64,000 nucleotides of DNA, taken from Magnolia sinica (taxonomy: Eukaryota; Streptophyta; Magnoliopsida; Magnoliales; Magnoliaceae). Shown here in pieces: positions 46,643 through 58,670 of this stretch. Numbering within the stretch: the first letter of the stretch is position 1; every line of letters starts with the position of its first letter. Under the pieces are notes generated by a model. The model saw only the letters and a list, made by a program, of their open reading frames with translations, did no database searches and was not told where the DNA came from. Position numbers and translations under genes: made by a program. Where the stretch lies: NCBI RefSeq assembly GCF_029962835.1, contig NC_080590.1, positions 65,812,501 to 65,876,500 of the forward strand, written 5' to 3'.

Positions 46643-48003
46643 CAACCCCCAACCAGCATCTTGCTAGTCCCGAGCAAGGTATGCGAAAAATAAGTTGAGA
46701 AATACAGGACACTTTTTATGAACTCAAGAGATTTATGAAGAACAATTCAGATACTCGAATTCTACGATTCATGAATGTTGGCATTACTTTCTCTCCTAGA
46801 CTTAATCACACGGTAACTTCGTAATTAAGTTCAAAATATTAGGCCATCAATTAGAACAATTCTAAACATTAAATTCCATGGATGCATAGTCTAATCTTGA
46901 AATATTAAAATTCACTTCTCTATTTAAGGATATCATTGGTAACCAATAAGAGAATTCACGATAACCAGAACTTGCCTCACACATTATCTTATTATTCTTT
47001 TAATTTTTGACTTTTCCATTGAAAGTAATGTCAAGAAGGGGAATCAAATCCTTACCTATAGGGAGCAAACCTAAGGTAAAGACTGTACACCCAACTTTTT
47101 CACATATCATTCATGGGGAATTAAATCTACACCTACAGGGAGCAAACCTATGGTGTAGACCATTCGCCCAATCCTTTCAATTTTCCAAGTTGGTTCCTTT
47201 CATGTTTAGTGATTACTAAGTTAATCCTTTAATATCGAACTGAAACCTTAATATGCAAGCGAGATGTGTCCTGCAAATTTATGACTCAATCAATGTTTAC
47301 AACTTTTAATAATGGATTAACAATTCAAACTTAGCTCTGAAATTTGATAGATGACTGAATCCAAGAGTCATAAAGTACCAACATCACGCATCTTGTAGTT
47401 CTAAATCCAAGATGGCCGTCAAAATCGCTTCGAATTCATATGAAATTCTAGAAAAAAAATTTTAAAAATTTTCACAATTTTCGCTCAGGACTAAGAAAAC
47501 ACTGATTAGGAAGCCTAATCTCCCACCCCCAACCTAAAATCTACATTGTCCTCAATGTAAAAGAAATAAGCATGCAATGCACATGGGACAAAATAAGTAA
47601 ATGAGAAGTAATGGGAAGATAGTACCTGGATGATGCATAGAGAGGCACTTTTCAAGAGATCACAGCCTGGGCACCGATCAGCACGAGAGAAAAGGTAACA
47701 AAAATAACACAAAATAAAATCCTACCTATATCACTTTCGTAGGTGCTCTCGATTGCATTTAGCGTATGCAACAAGCCTTTAAACCCCTAGGTTACCCCTA
47801 GTGGACGAGTTGTAGTCTCGTGAGGGTTTGCAGAAATGTTACCCACAAACATTGAACTAACTAATGATAAAAACAAAATGAAATGAAGAGCTGGGTTGCC
47901 TCCCAGGAGCGCTAAGTTCACCATCTTCAGCCGGACAAATAAAGCAACTACTCTAGTCCTAAGAAAACAGGAAACCTACCTATACCTCCATCAAACTAGG
48001 AGA
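46643..48003 (-). other. Athila region between integrase and 3' LTR
   Basis: In Athila elements this is where an envelope-like gene can lie. Only short unrelated open frames are visible (47007-47219 plus, 47515-47712 minus). I see no envelope-like domain. A short imperfect duplication of GGGAGCAAACCTA occurs at 47061 and 47138. Confidence 0.6.
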
Positions 48004-49401
48004 TCAATCCTGGTAAACAGGATCAGTCAGAGGCATGGACATGTCCTCTGAATCAAATTTCTCGACAAATGGTTTCAATCGATGTCCATTGACTTTAAAC
48101 TCCTTGCCATTGTCGGGATCTCTTATCTCAACGGCCCCATGAGGAAAAACAGTGACAACAATGTAAGGGCCGGTCCAACGAGATCGAAGCTTACCCGGAA
48201 AGAGATGTAATCGAGAATTGTACAAAAGGACCTTCTGACCAGGCGTGAATGATTTTCAGAAAATGTGTTGGTCATGAAATGCTTTCATCTTGTCCTTGTA
48301 AATTCTCGAATTATCGTACGCATCATTCCGGATTTCCTCCAATTCATTCAATTGAAGTTTGCGTAGCGAGCCAGCGTTGTCCAGATTGAAATTAAGATTT
48401 TTGATCGCCCAGTACGCTCTATGTTCCAGCTCCACAGGCAAGTGACAAGCCTTCCCATAGACAAGTCTAAAGGGAGACATTCCAATAGGAGTTTTAAATG
48501 CAGTACGGTATGCCCATAAGGCATCGGTCAACCAGATTGACCAATCCTTACGATCTGGGTTAACCGTTTTCTCCAGAATGTGTTTGATCTCCCTATTGGA
48601 AATCTCAGCTTGTCCACTTGTCTGAGGATGGTATGGGGTGCTCACCTTATGAGAGATACCGTATTTCTTCATTAAGCTCTCAAATGGTTTATTACAGAAG
48701 TGTGAGCCCCCATCACTAATGATGGCTCGAGGTGTTCCGAATCGAGAAAGGATGTTTTCTTTTAGGAATTTAATGACCATGCGATGGTCATTCTTTCGAC
48801 ACGGAATCGCTTCGACCCATTTAGTGACATAATCCACGGCGAGCAAAATATACAAATTCCCAAACGATTGGGGGAATGGTCCCATGAAATCGATGCCCCA
48901 GCAATCAAATGCTTCAATGATAAGAATGGGATTCAAAGGCATCATATTTCGACGGGACAATGCTCCCAATTTCCGATAATGCTCACATGCCTTGTAAAAC
49001 TCATAAGTGTCCCTGAACAATGTGCCAGTAAAAGCCACGTTGTAGAATCTTGGTCATGGTCTTTTTAGTAGAAAAGTGACCACCACAGGCCTGTGAGTGA
49101 CAGAAGGAGATGACACTCTGATGCTCATCGTCTAGCACACATCTCCTTAAGATTGGTCTCGGCAATATTTAAACAAATTAATATGGATCGTCCCAAAAAA
49201 AGTTGCACACCTCGGTGAAAATTTCTTCTTATCTCGTGCAGTCAAATGTGTCGATATAAAACTTGTGGCAAGATAATTAACAATATCAGTGAACCAAGGT
49301 GGATGAGAGACTCTAAACAACTGTTTGTCAGGGAACATGTCATTAATATGAGTCGTCTCAAGGGAATCAGAGGGGTCAAGGCAGGAAAGGTGATCAGCCA
49401 C
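48004..49401 (-). pseudogene. Athila integrase region
   Basis: On the minus strand, [20 protein letters not shown] and [20 protein letters not shown] mark the integrase core. Further on are [20 protein letters not shown] and the C-terminal domain [20 protein letters not shown], all typical of Athila. It is part of the element's polyprotein fossil. Confidence 0.93.
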
Positions 49402-49439
49402 TACGTTCTTTACTCCCTTTTTATCTTTAATTTCTAGAT

Positions 49440-52080
49440 CGAATTCTTAGAGTAGGACTATCCATTGTATTAGGTGGGGCTTAGCATCATTCTTAGCAAG
49501 AAGATACTTAAGCACCACATAATCTGTGTAAATGATGATCTTAGATCCAATCAAGTATGACCTAAATTTGTCCAAATCGAACACTACGGCTAAGAGTTCC
49601 TTTTCCGTAGTCGAGTAGTTCACTTGGGCAGGATTTAAAATCTTACTTGCGTAGTGAATGACGTAGGGCTTCTTGTCTTTTCTCTGGCCTAGGACCGCCC
49701 CAAGAGCATAATCAGAAGCGTCGCACATAAGCTCAAAAGGAAGGTTCCAGTCGGGTGGCTGCATGATAGGTGCAGTGGTTAATGTGCCTTTAAGCTTGGT
49801 GAAAGCTTCCTGGCATTGCTCAGTCCACTCGTACGGAACATCCTTTTGAAGAAGATTACATAATGGACGAGAGAGGAGACTAAAGTCCTTTATGAATCGC
49901 CTGTAAAATCCTGCGTGTCCTAAGAAGGATCGCACGTCTCTGATGTTCTTGGGTGGAGGTAGGTTAGAGATAAGATCGATTTTTGCCTTATCTACCTCGA
50001 TTCCTTTGGACGAGATGATATGTCCAAGGACAATTCCTTTCTGAACCATGAAATGGCACTTCTCCCAATTAAGTACCAGGTTCTTTTCTTCACATCTTTT
50101 CAGCACACATTTAAGACTTTCCAAGCACTTGCTGAAAGATGGACCGTAAACAGAGAAATCATCCATGAAGACCTCTAGATATTGCCCTACCATATCAGAA
50201 AAGATACTAAGCATACATCGCTGAAAGGTGGCAGGGGCATTACATAGTCCGAATGGCATCCTTCGGTAAGCAAAGGTGCCGTAGGGACATGTAAATGTGG
50301 TCTTTTCCTGGTCTTCAGGGGCTATCTCTATCTGGTTATAGCCCGAATACCCGTCAAGAAAACTGTAATAGGAATGACCAGCTAACCTTTCCAGGATCTG
50401 ATCAATGAATGGTAAAGGGAAGTGGTCTTTCCTCGTGACGGTATTCAACTTCCTGTAGTCAATGCACATTCTCCAACAAGTAGTGACTCTAGTTGGCACG
50501 AGTTCATTATTAGCATTGGCTACGATGGTGATTCCGGACTTCTTAGGGACCACTTGAGTTGGACTCACCCATTGACTATCAGATATAGGGTATATAATAC
50601 CCACATCCAATAGTTTAAGAACCTCGGCCTTAACCACTTCCTTCATGTTGGGATTTAGTCTACGTTGTGGTTGCCGAGCGGTTTTTGCATTATCCTCAAG
50701 GTATATGTGATGAGTACAAATCGAGGGATCGATTCCTTTGAGGTCCGCTATCGTCCATCCCAGGGCTCCTTTATGCTCAATGAGAGTAGATATAAGCATA
50801 CTCTCTGTTCTTTCTCCAGGTGGGCGGAGATCACCGGGTATGTCTCATCTTGACCCAAATATGCATATTTCAAATCAGAGGGCAAAGGTTTTAGGTCAAG
50901 CTTCGGCGGCTTGAGGTTAGACGGTAGAGGCACTACATCAGTTTGTGGTAATTCTTCAAATTGTGGCCTCCATTGGTTAACTTCAAGTACCGGTGCAGTA
51001 TTAAGCAAGGCGCACGTCTCCCTAATCATGTCATCATCAAAATCATGGGAGTGGGCCAGGCACGTCTCTAGATGGTCGGAGGATAAGGTCAGAGGTGTCG
51101 TATCTTCCACGAAAGAGTCAATCATGTTAATGTCGTGGAAATAGTCATCATCCTCTGAGTTGCTGCCGTTATTGAAAAAAATGTTTGACTCCAATGTCAA
51201 ATTTCCAAAAGACATAGTCATGATACCATTCCTGCAATTGATAATTGCATTTGACGTGGCAAGGAATGGGCGACCAAGAATGACAGGAATCTGAGTGCTC
51301 ATGTTATTGATGGGTTCAGTGTCCAGGATGATAAAGTCTACAGGATAGTAAAATCTATCAACTTGGACCAACACATCCTCAATTATCCCTCTTGGTACAC
51401 GAACAGAGCGATCAGCAAGTTGTAGTGTAGTTAGGGTGGGTTTTAATTCACCCAAACCTAACTGTTTGTATACCGAGTAGGGAATCAAATTGACGCTCGC
51501 TCCTAAGTCAAGAAGTGCATGATCAATTCGATGGTTCCCGATTACACATGATATGGTTGGGCTACCGGGATCCTTGAATTTCTGCGGCACGTCTTGCTTC
51601 AGGATGTCACTCACTTTCTCAGTCAAGAAGATTTTCTTTTGAATAATTTTCCGTCGCTTGGTCGTGCATAAGTCTTTTAGGAATTTGGCATATGAAGGTA
51701 TCTGTTTAACGACATCAAGTAGAGGAATGTTGACTTTCACCTGTTTCAACACCTCTAGGATATCCTGAGAGTTAGAGAGAGGTTTTGGTGAAACCAACCT
51801 TTGGGGGAATGGAGCAACTGGCTTCTCTAGAAGTTCCGGTTCTACTTTTTGTGGGACATCACTGGATCCATCATTGTTGTCCTCTTCTGGTTCTTGAGGC
51901 TTTTCGGGCCTAACCGGAAGAGTTTTATCAATGATCTTCCCACTCCTAAGAGTGGTGATGGATTTAGCATGCCCCATCTGATTTGAAGAGCTGGGATCAT
52001 TATTCTCGTACTGCGGTTTAGGATTGGGGAGAGGTTGTGCAGGAAGCATCCCCTTTTCTATAACCGTCATACGAGAATCT
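49440..52080 (-). pseudogene. Athila protease, reverse transcriptase and RNase H region
   Basis: The protease motif LDLGASVNLIPYSVYKQLGL lies near 51460-51520. Reverse transcriptase follows, with MCIDYRKLNTVTRKDHFPLP, MPFGLCNAPATFQRCM and the active-site box FMDDFSVYG (about 50145-50175). RNase H begins at about 49740 (FELMCDASDYALGAVLGQRK). The order matches Ty3/gypsy. Long open stretches survive, consistent with recent insertion. Confidence 0.94.
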
Positions 52081-52085
52081 ATCTT

Positions 52086-53399
52086 TTACATAAAATCTGT
52101 AATTCCCCGCATTGCCTGAGCCAGCTCTTGTATGGGATTTTGAACCAGTTCCTCTTGAGGTTTCACTTGATTTGGATTTTGATTGAAGAAACCTGGAGGA
52201 GTCGCCGTTTGTCCATTCCTCCAACTAAAATTTGGATGATTTTTCCAGCCAGGATTGTATGTGTTGGAGTTGGGTCCAGTAAAAGGTCTTTGATAATTAT
52301 TTACAGCATTGGCTTGTTCATTCAATACTCCTCGAAAGGCAGGTATTGTAGGACAGTTTTCAGTTGTGTAAATGTTGCAATCACAGATGCCGCAAACAAC
52401 TTCATTGACCTTATCCTTCTTTCCTTCCATGGCCTCAACTTTCCTTATGAGCGTAGTCACTTTACACTTGAGATCATCCTCTTCTTTCAAGAGATATAAT
52501 CCACCTTTCTCCTTTAATTGCGTCGGCCTAGACGTGGTGTTCGCCAGTGGGTAATAGTCTCATGATTGTGTTTTTCCAGCGAGACTATCGAGGTAATCCC
52601 ATACCTCGTCAACATCTTTGTTGATGAACTCTCCATTACACATTGTCTCGACCATTTGGCGCATGGAAGATGTCAGTCCATCGTAGAAAAAATTTGTAAT
52701 GCGCCACGTTTCAAATCCGTGTTGTGGGCATGAACTGACCAAATCTTTGAACCTTTCCCAACATTGGAAGAATGTTTCATCTTCCTTTTGGGCAAAGTTC
52801 ATGATCGCTTTTCTGAGGGTAATCGTTTTATGATGTGGGAAGAATTTTTTTATGAATTCCCTCTGCATATCGTTCCATGTGCCAATGGATCTAGGACGCA
52901 GTGAATGTAACCACGTCTTAGCTTTCTCTTTTAAGGAAAAAGGAAAGAGTTTCAGCCTAATTGTATCCTCAGATACATTAGGAAAACATAATGTAGCTAT
53001 AATCTCATCGAACTCTTTCAAATGTAAATATGGACTTTCTGATTCAAGTCCATGGAATTTGGGAAGGAGTTGGATAACTCCTGGCTTGATGTCCATTTGT
53101 CCTGTATTTTCAGGAAAAATCATGCATGAGGGCATACTCACTCCCGCCGGTTGTAGATAATCTCGTAAAGTACGAGGCGGGGGTGCCTGTTGCACCTCGT
53201 TCTCATCTTGGGTATCCTCCACCCTGGGTGGAAGTGGAGGAGGTTGGTCTTCAGCCATAACCTCAGTTAACTCAGGGGATTTCGAGCGGTGTCTAGTCCT
53301 GCGATGGATAGTCAACCCCTCAACCAATCCTCCTTCAGTCAAGAGACGTCGAGTGTTGTCACGGGCCCACTTGGGCATGAAAACACTCGCAGCCCTCAA
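52086..53399 (-). pseudogene. Athila gag region
   Basis: The minus strand shows the retrotransposon gag capsid domain: FHGLESESPYLHLKEFDEII, then LKLFPFSLKEKAKTWLHSLR and EFIKKFFPHHKTITLRK (about 52800-53060). An asparagine- and proline-rich C-terminal part with a CGICDC segment follows to about 52086. This is the Athila-type gag. Confidence 0.92.
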
Positions 53400-53454
53400 T
53401 TAAAAACTTAACCCTAGGAAAATCTAGCAAGAAAGAGAGAGTTGGAAAGAAATT

Positions 53455-53920
53455 ACCAAATTGGAGTCTTGAGTTAAAACCTGCAAAATAAAATAAAATA
53501 AGTTAGATTCTAAAAAGAGAAGAACAATTCTTTAAAAGAAAGATAGAAGTGAACTAGCTTCTAAAAGAAAGAATTCCTAAAAGAAAGTGAAAATTTCTAA
53601 AATAAGTTAAGAGAGTCCTAAACTAGAAAGTAGATTACTAAAAGAGAATTGAAAAATAGAAAGTAGGGAAGGAGTGTACCGAATTAGAGATTTCTATCTT
53701 AAAGGCCTACAAAATAGGAAGGTTAGTTTCTAAAGAATTCTAAAAATAAATTAAGAAACAAAATTAGATTCTAAAAGTGCCAGAATTAGAAAATTTCTAA
53801 AATTTAAACCCTAATTCTAAAAATATGAAAAAGTAGAGAGATTAGGAAGGAATTACCAATTTAGAAACTTATGTCCAGATCCTATAAAACAGGAAACAAG
53901 TTAAGTTCTAAAAATAGAAT
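53455..53920 (-). repeat. Three degenerate leader repeats in the Athila element
   Basis: The untranslated leader between primer site and gag has three spaced copies of the theme ACCAAATTGGAGTCTT...AAAATAAG...GTTAGATTCTAAA, at about 53455, 53678 and 53857. On the minus strand each carries a T-rich stretch ending in CAG or TAG. No gene is present. Confidence 0.6.
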
Positions 53921-54014
53921 AAAATAAAATAAAAACTTCTATCTTAAAGTAAGTAAAATCCTAATCCTAACCTAATTCTAAAACTAATGAATTTCAGAAA
54001 AACGTAACCGTCAG

Positions 54015-54032
54015 TCCCCGGCAACGGCGCCA
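54015..54032 (-). other. Primer-binding site of the Athila element (tRNA-Asp)
   Basis: The plus strand reads TCCCCGGCAACGGCGCCA, identical over 18 bases to the 3' end of plant tRNA-Asp including CCA. The minus strand is therefore a perfect primer site, a few bases from the LTR end. This is the primer type of Athila/Calypso elements. Confidence 0.95.
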
Positions 54033-54038
54033 AAAACT

Positions 54039-56361
54039 TGTTCACACCCCAAGTGCAGGGTTGTGATGTAGTAATAAACTCGGTAAGACCGAGGTCGAAT
54101 CCACAGGGACTGATACCTGTACGTTATCTGAAACCAAGAAGAACTAGAACTAGTCGCAGATGCAATCGAAAACAAATAGAATTTAGGAAATAATTGCGGA
54201 ATGATTATCTAAAACTTAAGTAACTCAGAGGAAGGAAACTAGGGATTCAGAGGATCCACTTGTAGAGATCAGGGAGATCTTTTGCCTGCATCAGGAATCA
54301 TGGAAATCAAACTGAACTTACTTGATCTGGTTTTTAAGAGATGAAAGGTATATGAATTAGAATGGATTCCATCACCAAACCATGCCCAGGAGACAAAGTA
54401 AACAATAGAATTAAACTAATTACCAACCAATCAACAATGTATGAAGATCGGGAAGGTACTGTCGTCCTACCATGCCCATGGGACAATGATGAACAACAGG
54501 GCTTCCTGACTTCATAAATATAAAAAGAGGAAAGAAATATTCAAAGCCATTGCAAACCCATTGTAATTTCCGTCACAACAGACCATTAAAGACTAATACA
54601 AATATTCCTTATAATAATCAACTAAATCAAATTAAGTTCAGAAATTTAATCTACTTGCATAGAATAGCCTCTCCCATCTCGCTACAGGCTTCACCTCTTA
54701 GCCCTAGCTAAGAGGATTAGCCACACATGGATGGGCTGATCATAAAAAAAAATAAAGGAAATATAAAGGAAAAGAAGAGAAAAACCAGGCTTAGCTCACG
54801 TGCCAGCCCAAACCCAAGCCAGCCGTACGTCCTTCTCTGTTTCTTCTTTTTTTCTTCCTTTCCTTCCTTCCTTCAAAGCCAAAGACCCAGCACCTTCACG
54901 TTCTTCAATCAGCCTCACAGCCTCCCTTTCTTTTCTTCCTGCTGGCGTCCTCACGCTGCCAGCAGCAGACCTTTGCACTGCTTCTCTTTCTCCCTCCCGT
55001 CCAGCCTATGTCTAACAGCCGTGCACTCCACGTCCCTCTCCCCGTTTCCAAACTTTCTTCCAACCAAAGACCAGCCCCTCCCTGTCTCCTCCCAGCCCCT
55101 CTTTTTATCCTTCAAAGGGCGGTGAAGAGGTCGTAGTAGAGAACCGACGCTGCTGGAGTCCTTCCGGAGAATTTCGCAGCCAGCCACTATAACTGCGTCG
55201 CAGCAACGTTTTACACAGCTACAGAAACAGCACCGACACTCCACTTCCTTGGCTTTCTTTGCAAAGAAGCAACGTCCCTTGGGGAATAACTTGATGAGCT
55301 ACACGATGGACGGTTTGGATCGTCCATCCGATCAAAGGTAGTGGCCCACATGATTCCGGAACATCCGGAACTCGCGGACGCGTGAAACAGGGGCCTGCGA
55401 ACGCTTCTTACGCTGTTTTGTTGGTGGGAACCACTGCGATTTTGTTTTGAGAAATCCACTCCGTCCACCGGATTCCTCTCAGAATTTCGGTTAGAAATGG
55501 ATGCTTTTGGGTTGCTTTTGATGCGGTCCACCAGACTTTATGCACTGCCGTTCGTCTTGCGTTCGGATAGGTGAAATTAGATCCTCGCTGCTTCTTGAAA
55601 AGCTTCCACCTAGGTCTCGGTTAGTGGACCTGTAGCGTTCTGATGGACGGTCCAGATCTCCCGTATGATGAATCCAAATGGGCCACAAAACTTCCCAGCG
55701 GACGGTCCTTGCGCGAAGGGAAACAGAGATTCCGTCTCTGGAAAGGAAGCTGACGGGCGCGCGTTGTTTGAAGTTTTGCTCCGGTGTAGTGTACTGCAAG
55801 TGCACTTACTGCAGTGCTCGTGCAGCACTCGTGTGGCACCTCAATGATGGTTATGCAAAATCCAATCTGTCCTTCCCCTGTATCATCTCATTTAACAGCT
55901 GATACCAAAAATTGAGGCATATCCAGATATCGTGCGGGCCCCAAAATCAATGATTTATGGGCTGATCTGTCCGTTGAGCCAATTTCACAGCGATCCAATG
56001 GATGAAGTTTTACGTGTACGGTTCATTTACGGTCTTCAGGCCACGTATGGAGTTTCGAACTGATTGGATGTTGGGAACCTTATGATCTTGCATTCTGGAC
56101 ACTTTTCAGGCCACTTGAGCTTCAATTCCTTGATTTTCTTGAGTCCCTGATGTGTAATTCCTTCGTTCTTGGTCTTCTAGAGTCCGTTCCTTGCCTTGGT
56201 GCTTCGGGAGCGTCGAATCCATGAATTTACCACCCTTTTTCAGTCCAGGCTTTTAAACACACCCTGCATTACAAACACGATTAAATTAGTCCGATAAACA
56301 GTATCATGCGTGTAAATCTATGCAACAACTGGGTCTGATATGCAATATTTGACCCTCAACA
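54039..56361 (-). repeat. 5' LTR of the Athila element
   Basis: It is 2323 bp, with the same termini as the left LTR and about 24 differences from it, one of them a single-base length change. Confidence 0.95.
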
Positions 56362-56366
56362 TGAGG

Positions 56367-57960
56367 AGATCATCTAAGATTAGTAAACTCGTAGTTTATT
56401 ATTCTCATTTTTTGCATTATTTGTTGTTGACTGATAATGGTGAAGCATAATCTTATGACAGAGTTTTGTGGGTTGGGACTAGACACAAGTGGGAAAGCAA
56501 GTTATAGATGATGAGATGAATTCTCTGATATCAAAGCAAACATGTGATTTGGTTTAACTACAGAGGGAAAAGGTAGTTTTGCATAACAAGTGAGTTAATT
56601 ATAAAATGAAGGAAGAGCACGAAAGTACTTAACACTTCAACGCCAAGTTAGTTGTGAAAGGTTTTCAGCATAAGGCATGTATTCACTACACCGAAATCTT
56701 TTCTCCTGTTGTTATGATCTTTACTGTCCGATCAATTCTAAGCATTGTGGCTATAGAAGATTTGCACTTAGAGCAATTAGATGTAAAAATAGCTTTTCTT
56801 CATTGCGATCTTAAAGAAGACAATTATATACGTCAGCCACAGGGATTTGTTTCACCTAGCAATGAGAACATGGTGTGTAAACTCAAGAAGAGTTTATATG
56901 GTATAAAATAGGCTTCAAGACAGTTGTACAAGAAGTTTGATAGTTTTATGTCAAATATAGTTTTAAGAGATACTATGCTGATCACTATTCTTATTTTAAG
57001 AAACTTGAAAATTCGTATCCCATACTTTTTTTTGTACGTGGATGATATGCTTGTTGCGAGGTTAAACATGCATGAGATTTCAAATCTCAATGAACAATTA
57101 CCTAATGAGTTTGTAATGAAGGATTTGAGTATTGCAAAATTAATCCTTTGTGTGAGAAGTCAGGTAGCACTCCCTTAATAAGTCACTTCAAGCTCTCACT
57201 AGAACGGGGTGTAGCAACGCAAGAAGAACATGACTACATGGATAAGGTTTCATATGCCTCAGTGATTGACATCTTAATGTACACCATGATTTGCACAAAA
57301 GCAGATATTGCTCATGTAGTATGAGTTGTCAAAAGGTTTATAAATAACCCAATGAAGGAACATTGAGAAGTTGTCAAATGGATTTTCAGATACTTGAGAG
57401 TAATAATAAAGGAACATTGAGAAGTTGTCAAATGGATTTTCAGATACTTGAGAGGTATTACTGATGCTGCATTGTGCTATGGAGGGTTAGAAATAAGTTT
57501 GTAGGAATATGTTAATTCAAATCTGGAAGGGGATATTGATAGCAAAAAAACACTACATAGAATTTTATTTTATTTTTACTTTAGGTAGTGCAATAGTTAG
57601 TTGGGTCCTACAGTTATAGAAGATTGTTACTATCTCGATGAAATAAGTAGAGTATGTTGCTATAACAAAAACTTGCAAGGAAATGGTATGGTCTCATTGA
57701 AGAGTTTGATAAGGACCAAGAAAATTGTAAGTTCTACCGTGACAGTCAGAATATAATTCACTAATAAAAAACTCGGCCTTTCATTCAAGAACTAAGCATA
57801 TAAATATCAAATATCATGTCATATAATTACTTTTGGAGGATGGACAATTTACTTTAAAGAAGATTAATACAATTTAGAACCCTACAAATATGTTGACTAA
57901 GGTGATTACTATAAAGAAACTAAAGTCATGTTCAGTTTCTATTGATCTTCAAGTTGAAGA
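56367..57960 (+). pseudogene. Tork copia reverse transcriptase and RNase H remnant
   Basis: The plus strand encodes LDVKIAFLHCDLKEDNYIRQ and PQGFVSP, then MVCKLKKSLYGIK and the active-site box LYVDDMLVARL (about 57035-57065). RNase H pieces follow (YASVIDILMYTMICTKADIA). These are the TNT1/Tork-type motifs, split from their integrase by the Athila insertion. Broken, with many changes. Confidence 0.9.
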
Positions 57961-58509
57961 CAATGAGGAGATTCATAGCAAGTTTTCTATAAAAGTATAG
58001 CTTTTGTAAATGCAGGAGATTCAGTGAGAGTTACTTGTGATTAGTCTTTAAGTGGGAGATTATTAGGATTTGTGCCTAATCATTAGAGGTGTACTATTCA
58101 TCCAGCTATCATTGTCGCGGAGCGCCTCGCTGGGTTGTAGGGGTGGATCCATTAAGTTAGAATCCAAAATTCAGATTGGTTTAAAAGAATCCTGACCTTT
58201 ATTCATGGACGCTTGTTTGTTAAAACAAGACATTGGAATTTTTTTTCATTTCATGATACGTTTAAACTAATACTCATAATTTGGTCAGTTTAGCTCGATT
58301 ACTTGTGTGCCATATGTGTAATTTTCAAATGCTGGCGTATCATCCATCACACTCTGGCAGAGTATTAAAGTTTAGTAGACAGGTCTATTTGTGGCGGGGT
58401 CCACATGATGCATGGCCCGAATCTACACATGGGTGCCACACGAGCATGTGTGGAAGAACATGAACCCAATCAGAGAAATATGAAAAGATCCACCTCTCGT
58501 CTTGTCTGT

Positions 58510-58521
58510 TGCCACGTGGCA
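58510..58521. promoter_or_regulatory. Perfect palindromic G-box
   Basis: TGCCACGTGGCA is a full palindrome around the CACGTG core bound by plant bZIP and bHLH factors. It lies 1.1 kb upstream of the LBD start codon. It may be a distal element of that promoter or chance. Confidence 0.4.
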
Positions 58522-58651
58522 GACGCGCTCTCATGGTGTGAGCGCTCCCGTCCCACACGCGACGGGCAGCACAAATCTTGTGTGCTCCGCAGCCGACCAA
58601 CCCAAATATAGTAACAAAACAACAGCCCCTTGGCATGTGCCAATCACACCA

Positions 58652-58670
58652 CTTTCTATAAATAAATATA
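58652..58670 (+). promoter_or_regulatory. TATA-like sequence CTATAAATAAATA
   Basis: CTATAAATAAATA at about 58656-58668 is a good TATA-box match. It is about 1 kb from the LBD start codon, too far for a simple core promoter unless the leader is long or spliced. Its role is uncertain. Confidence 0.25.

Larger units (their letters stand above)
44319..56361 (-). mobile_element. Athila-type Ty3/gypsy retrotransposon, full length, young, with a modest number of breaks
   Basis: Two LTRs (44319-46642 and 54039-56361) and the flanking duplication TGAGG (44314-44318 and 56362-56366) bound a 12,043-bp element on the minus strand. A perfect tRNA-Asp primer site, gag, protease, reverse transcriptase, RNase H and integrase follow in order. 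Gag, integrase and primer type point to Athila. The ~1.3 kb between integrase and the left LTR shows no recognisable envelope-like gene. The coding region looks nearly whole, with about half a dozen breaks. I count about 24 differences between the LTRs over 2.32 kb (about 1%, mostly transitions). That implies roughly 0.4 million years at a grass-like rate and several-fold more at woody-plant rates. It lies inside the Tork copia element. Confidence 0.96.
40921..58060 (+). mobile_element. Ty1/copia retrotransposon (Tork/TNT1 type), old and broken, with two later insertions
   Basis: On the plus strand the pre-integrase and integrase parts occur at 40921-41424 and 43690-44318, and reverse transcriptase and RNase H at 56367-57960. 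A polypurine tract (AAGTGGGAGAT, 58050-58060) is followed by TATTAGGATTTGTGCC, the usual LTR start of Tork elements. No complete LTR is present on either side. The element is split by an unclassified insertion (41425-43690) and by the Athila element (44319-56361). Its coding sequence has well over ten breaks, making it one of the oldest elements in the window. Confidence 0.88.

Noticed and set aside
46643-48003. Envelope-like gene of the Athila element
   Set aside because: Expected by family position but no open frame or domain supports it here.
54015-54032. Exact match to the 3' end of tRNA-Asp
   Set aside because: Only the last 18 bases including CCA are present, next to the LTR; it is the primer-binding site and not a tRNA gene.
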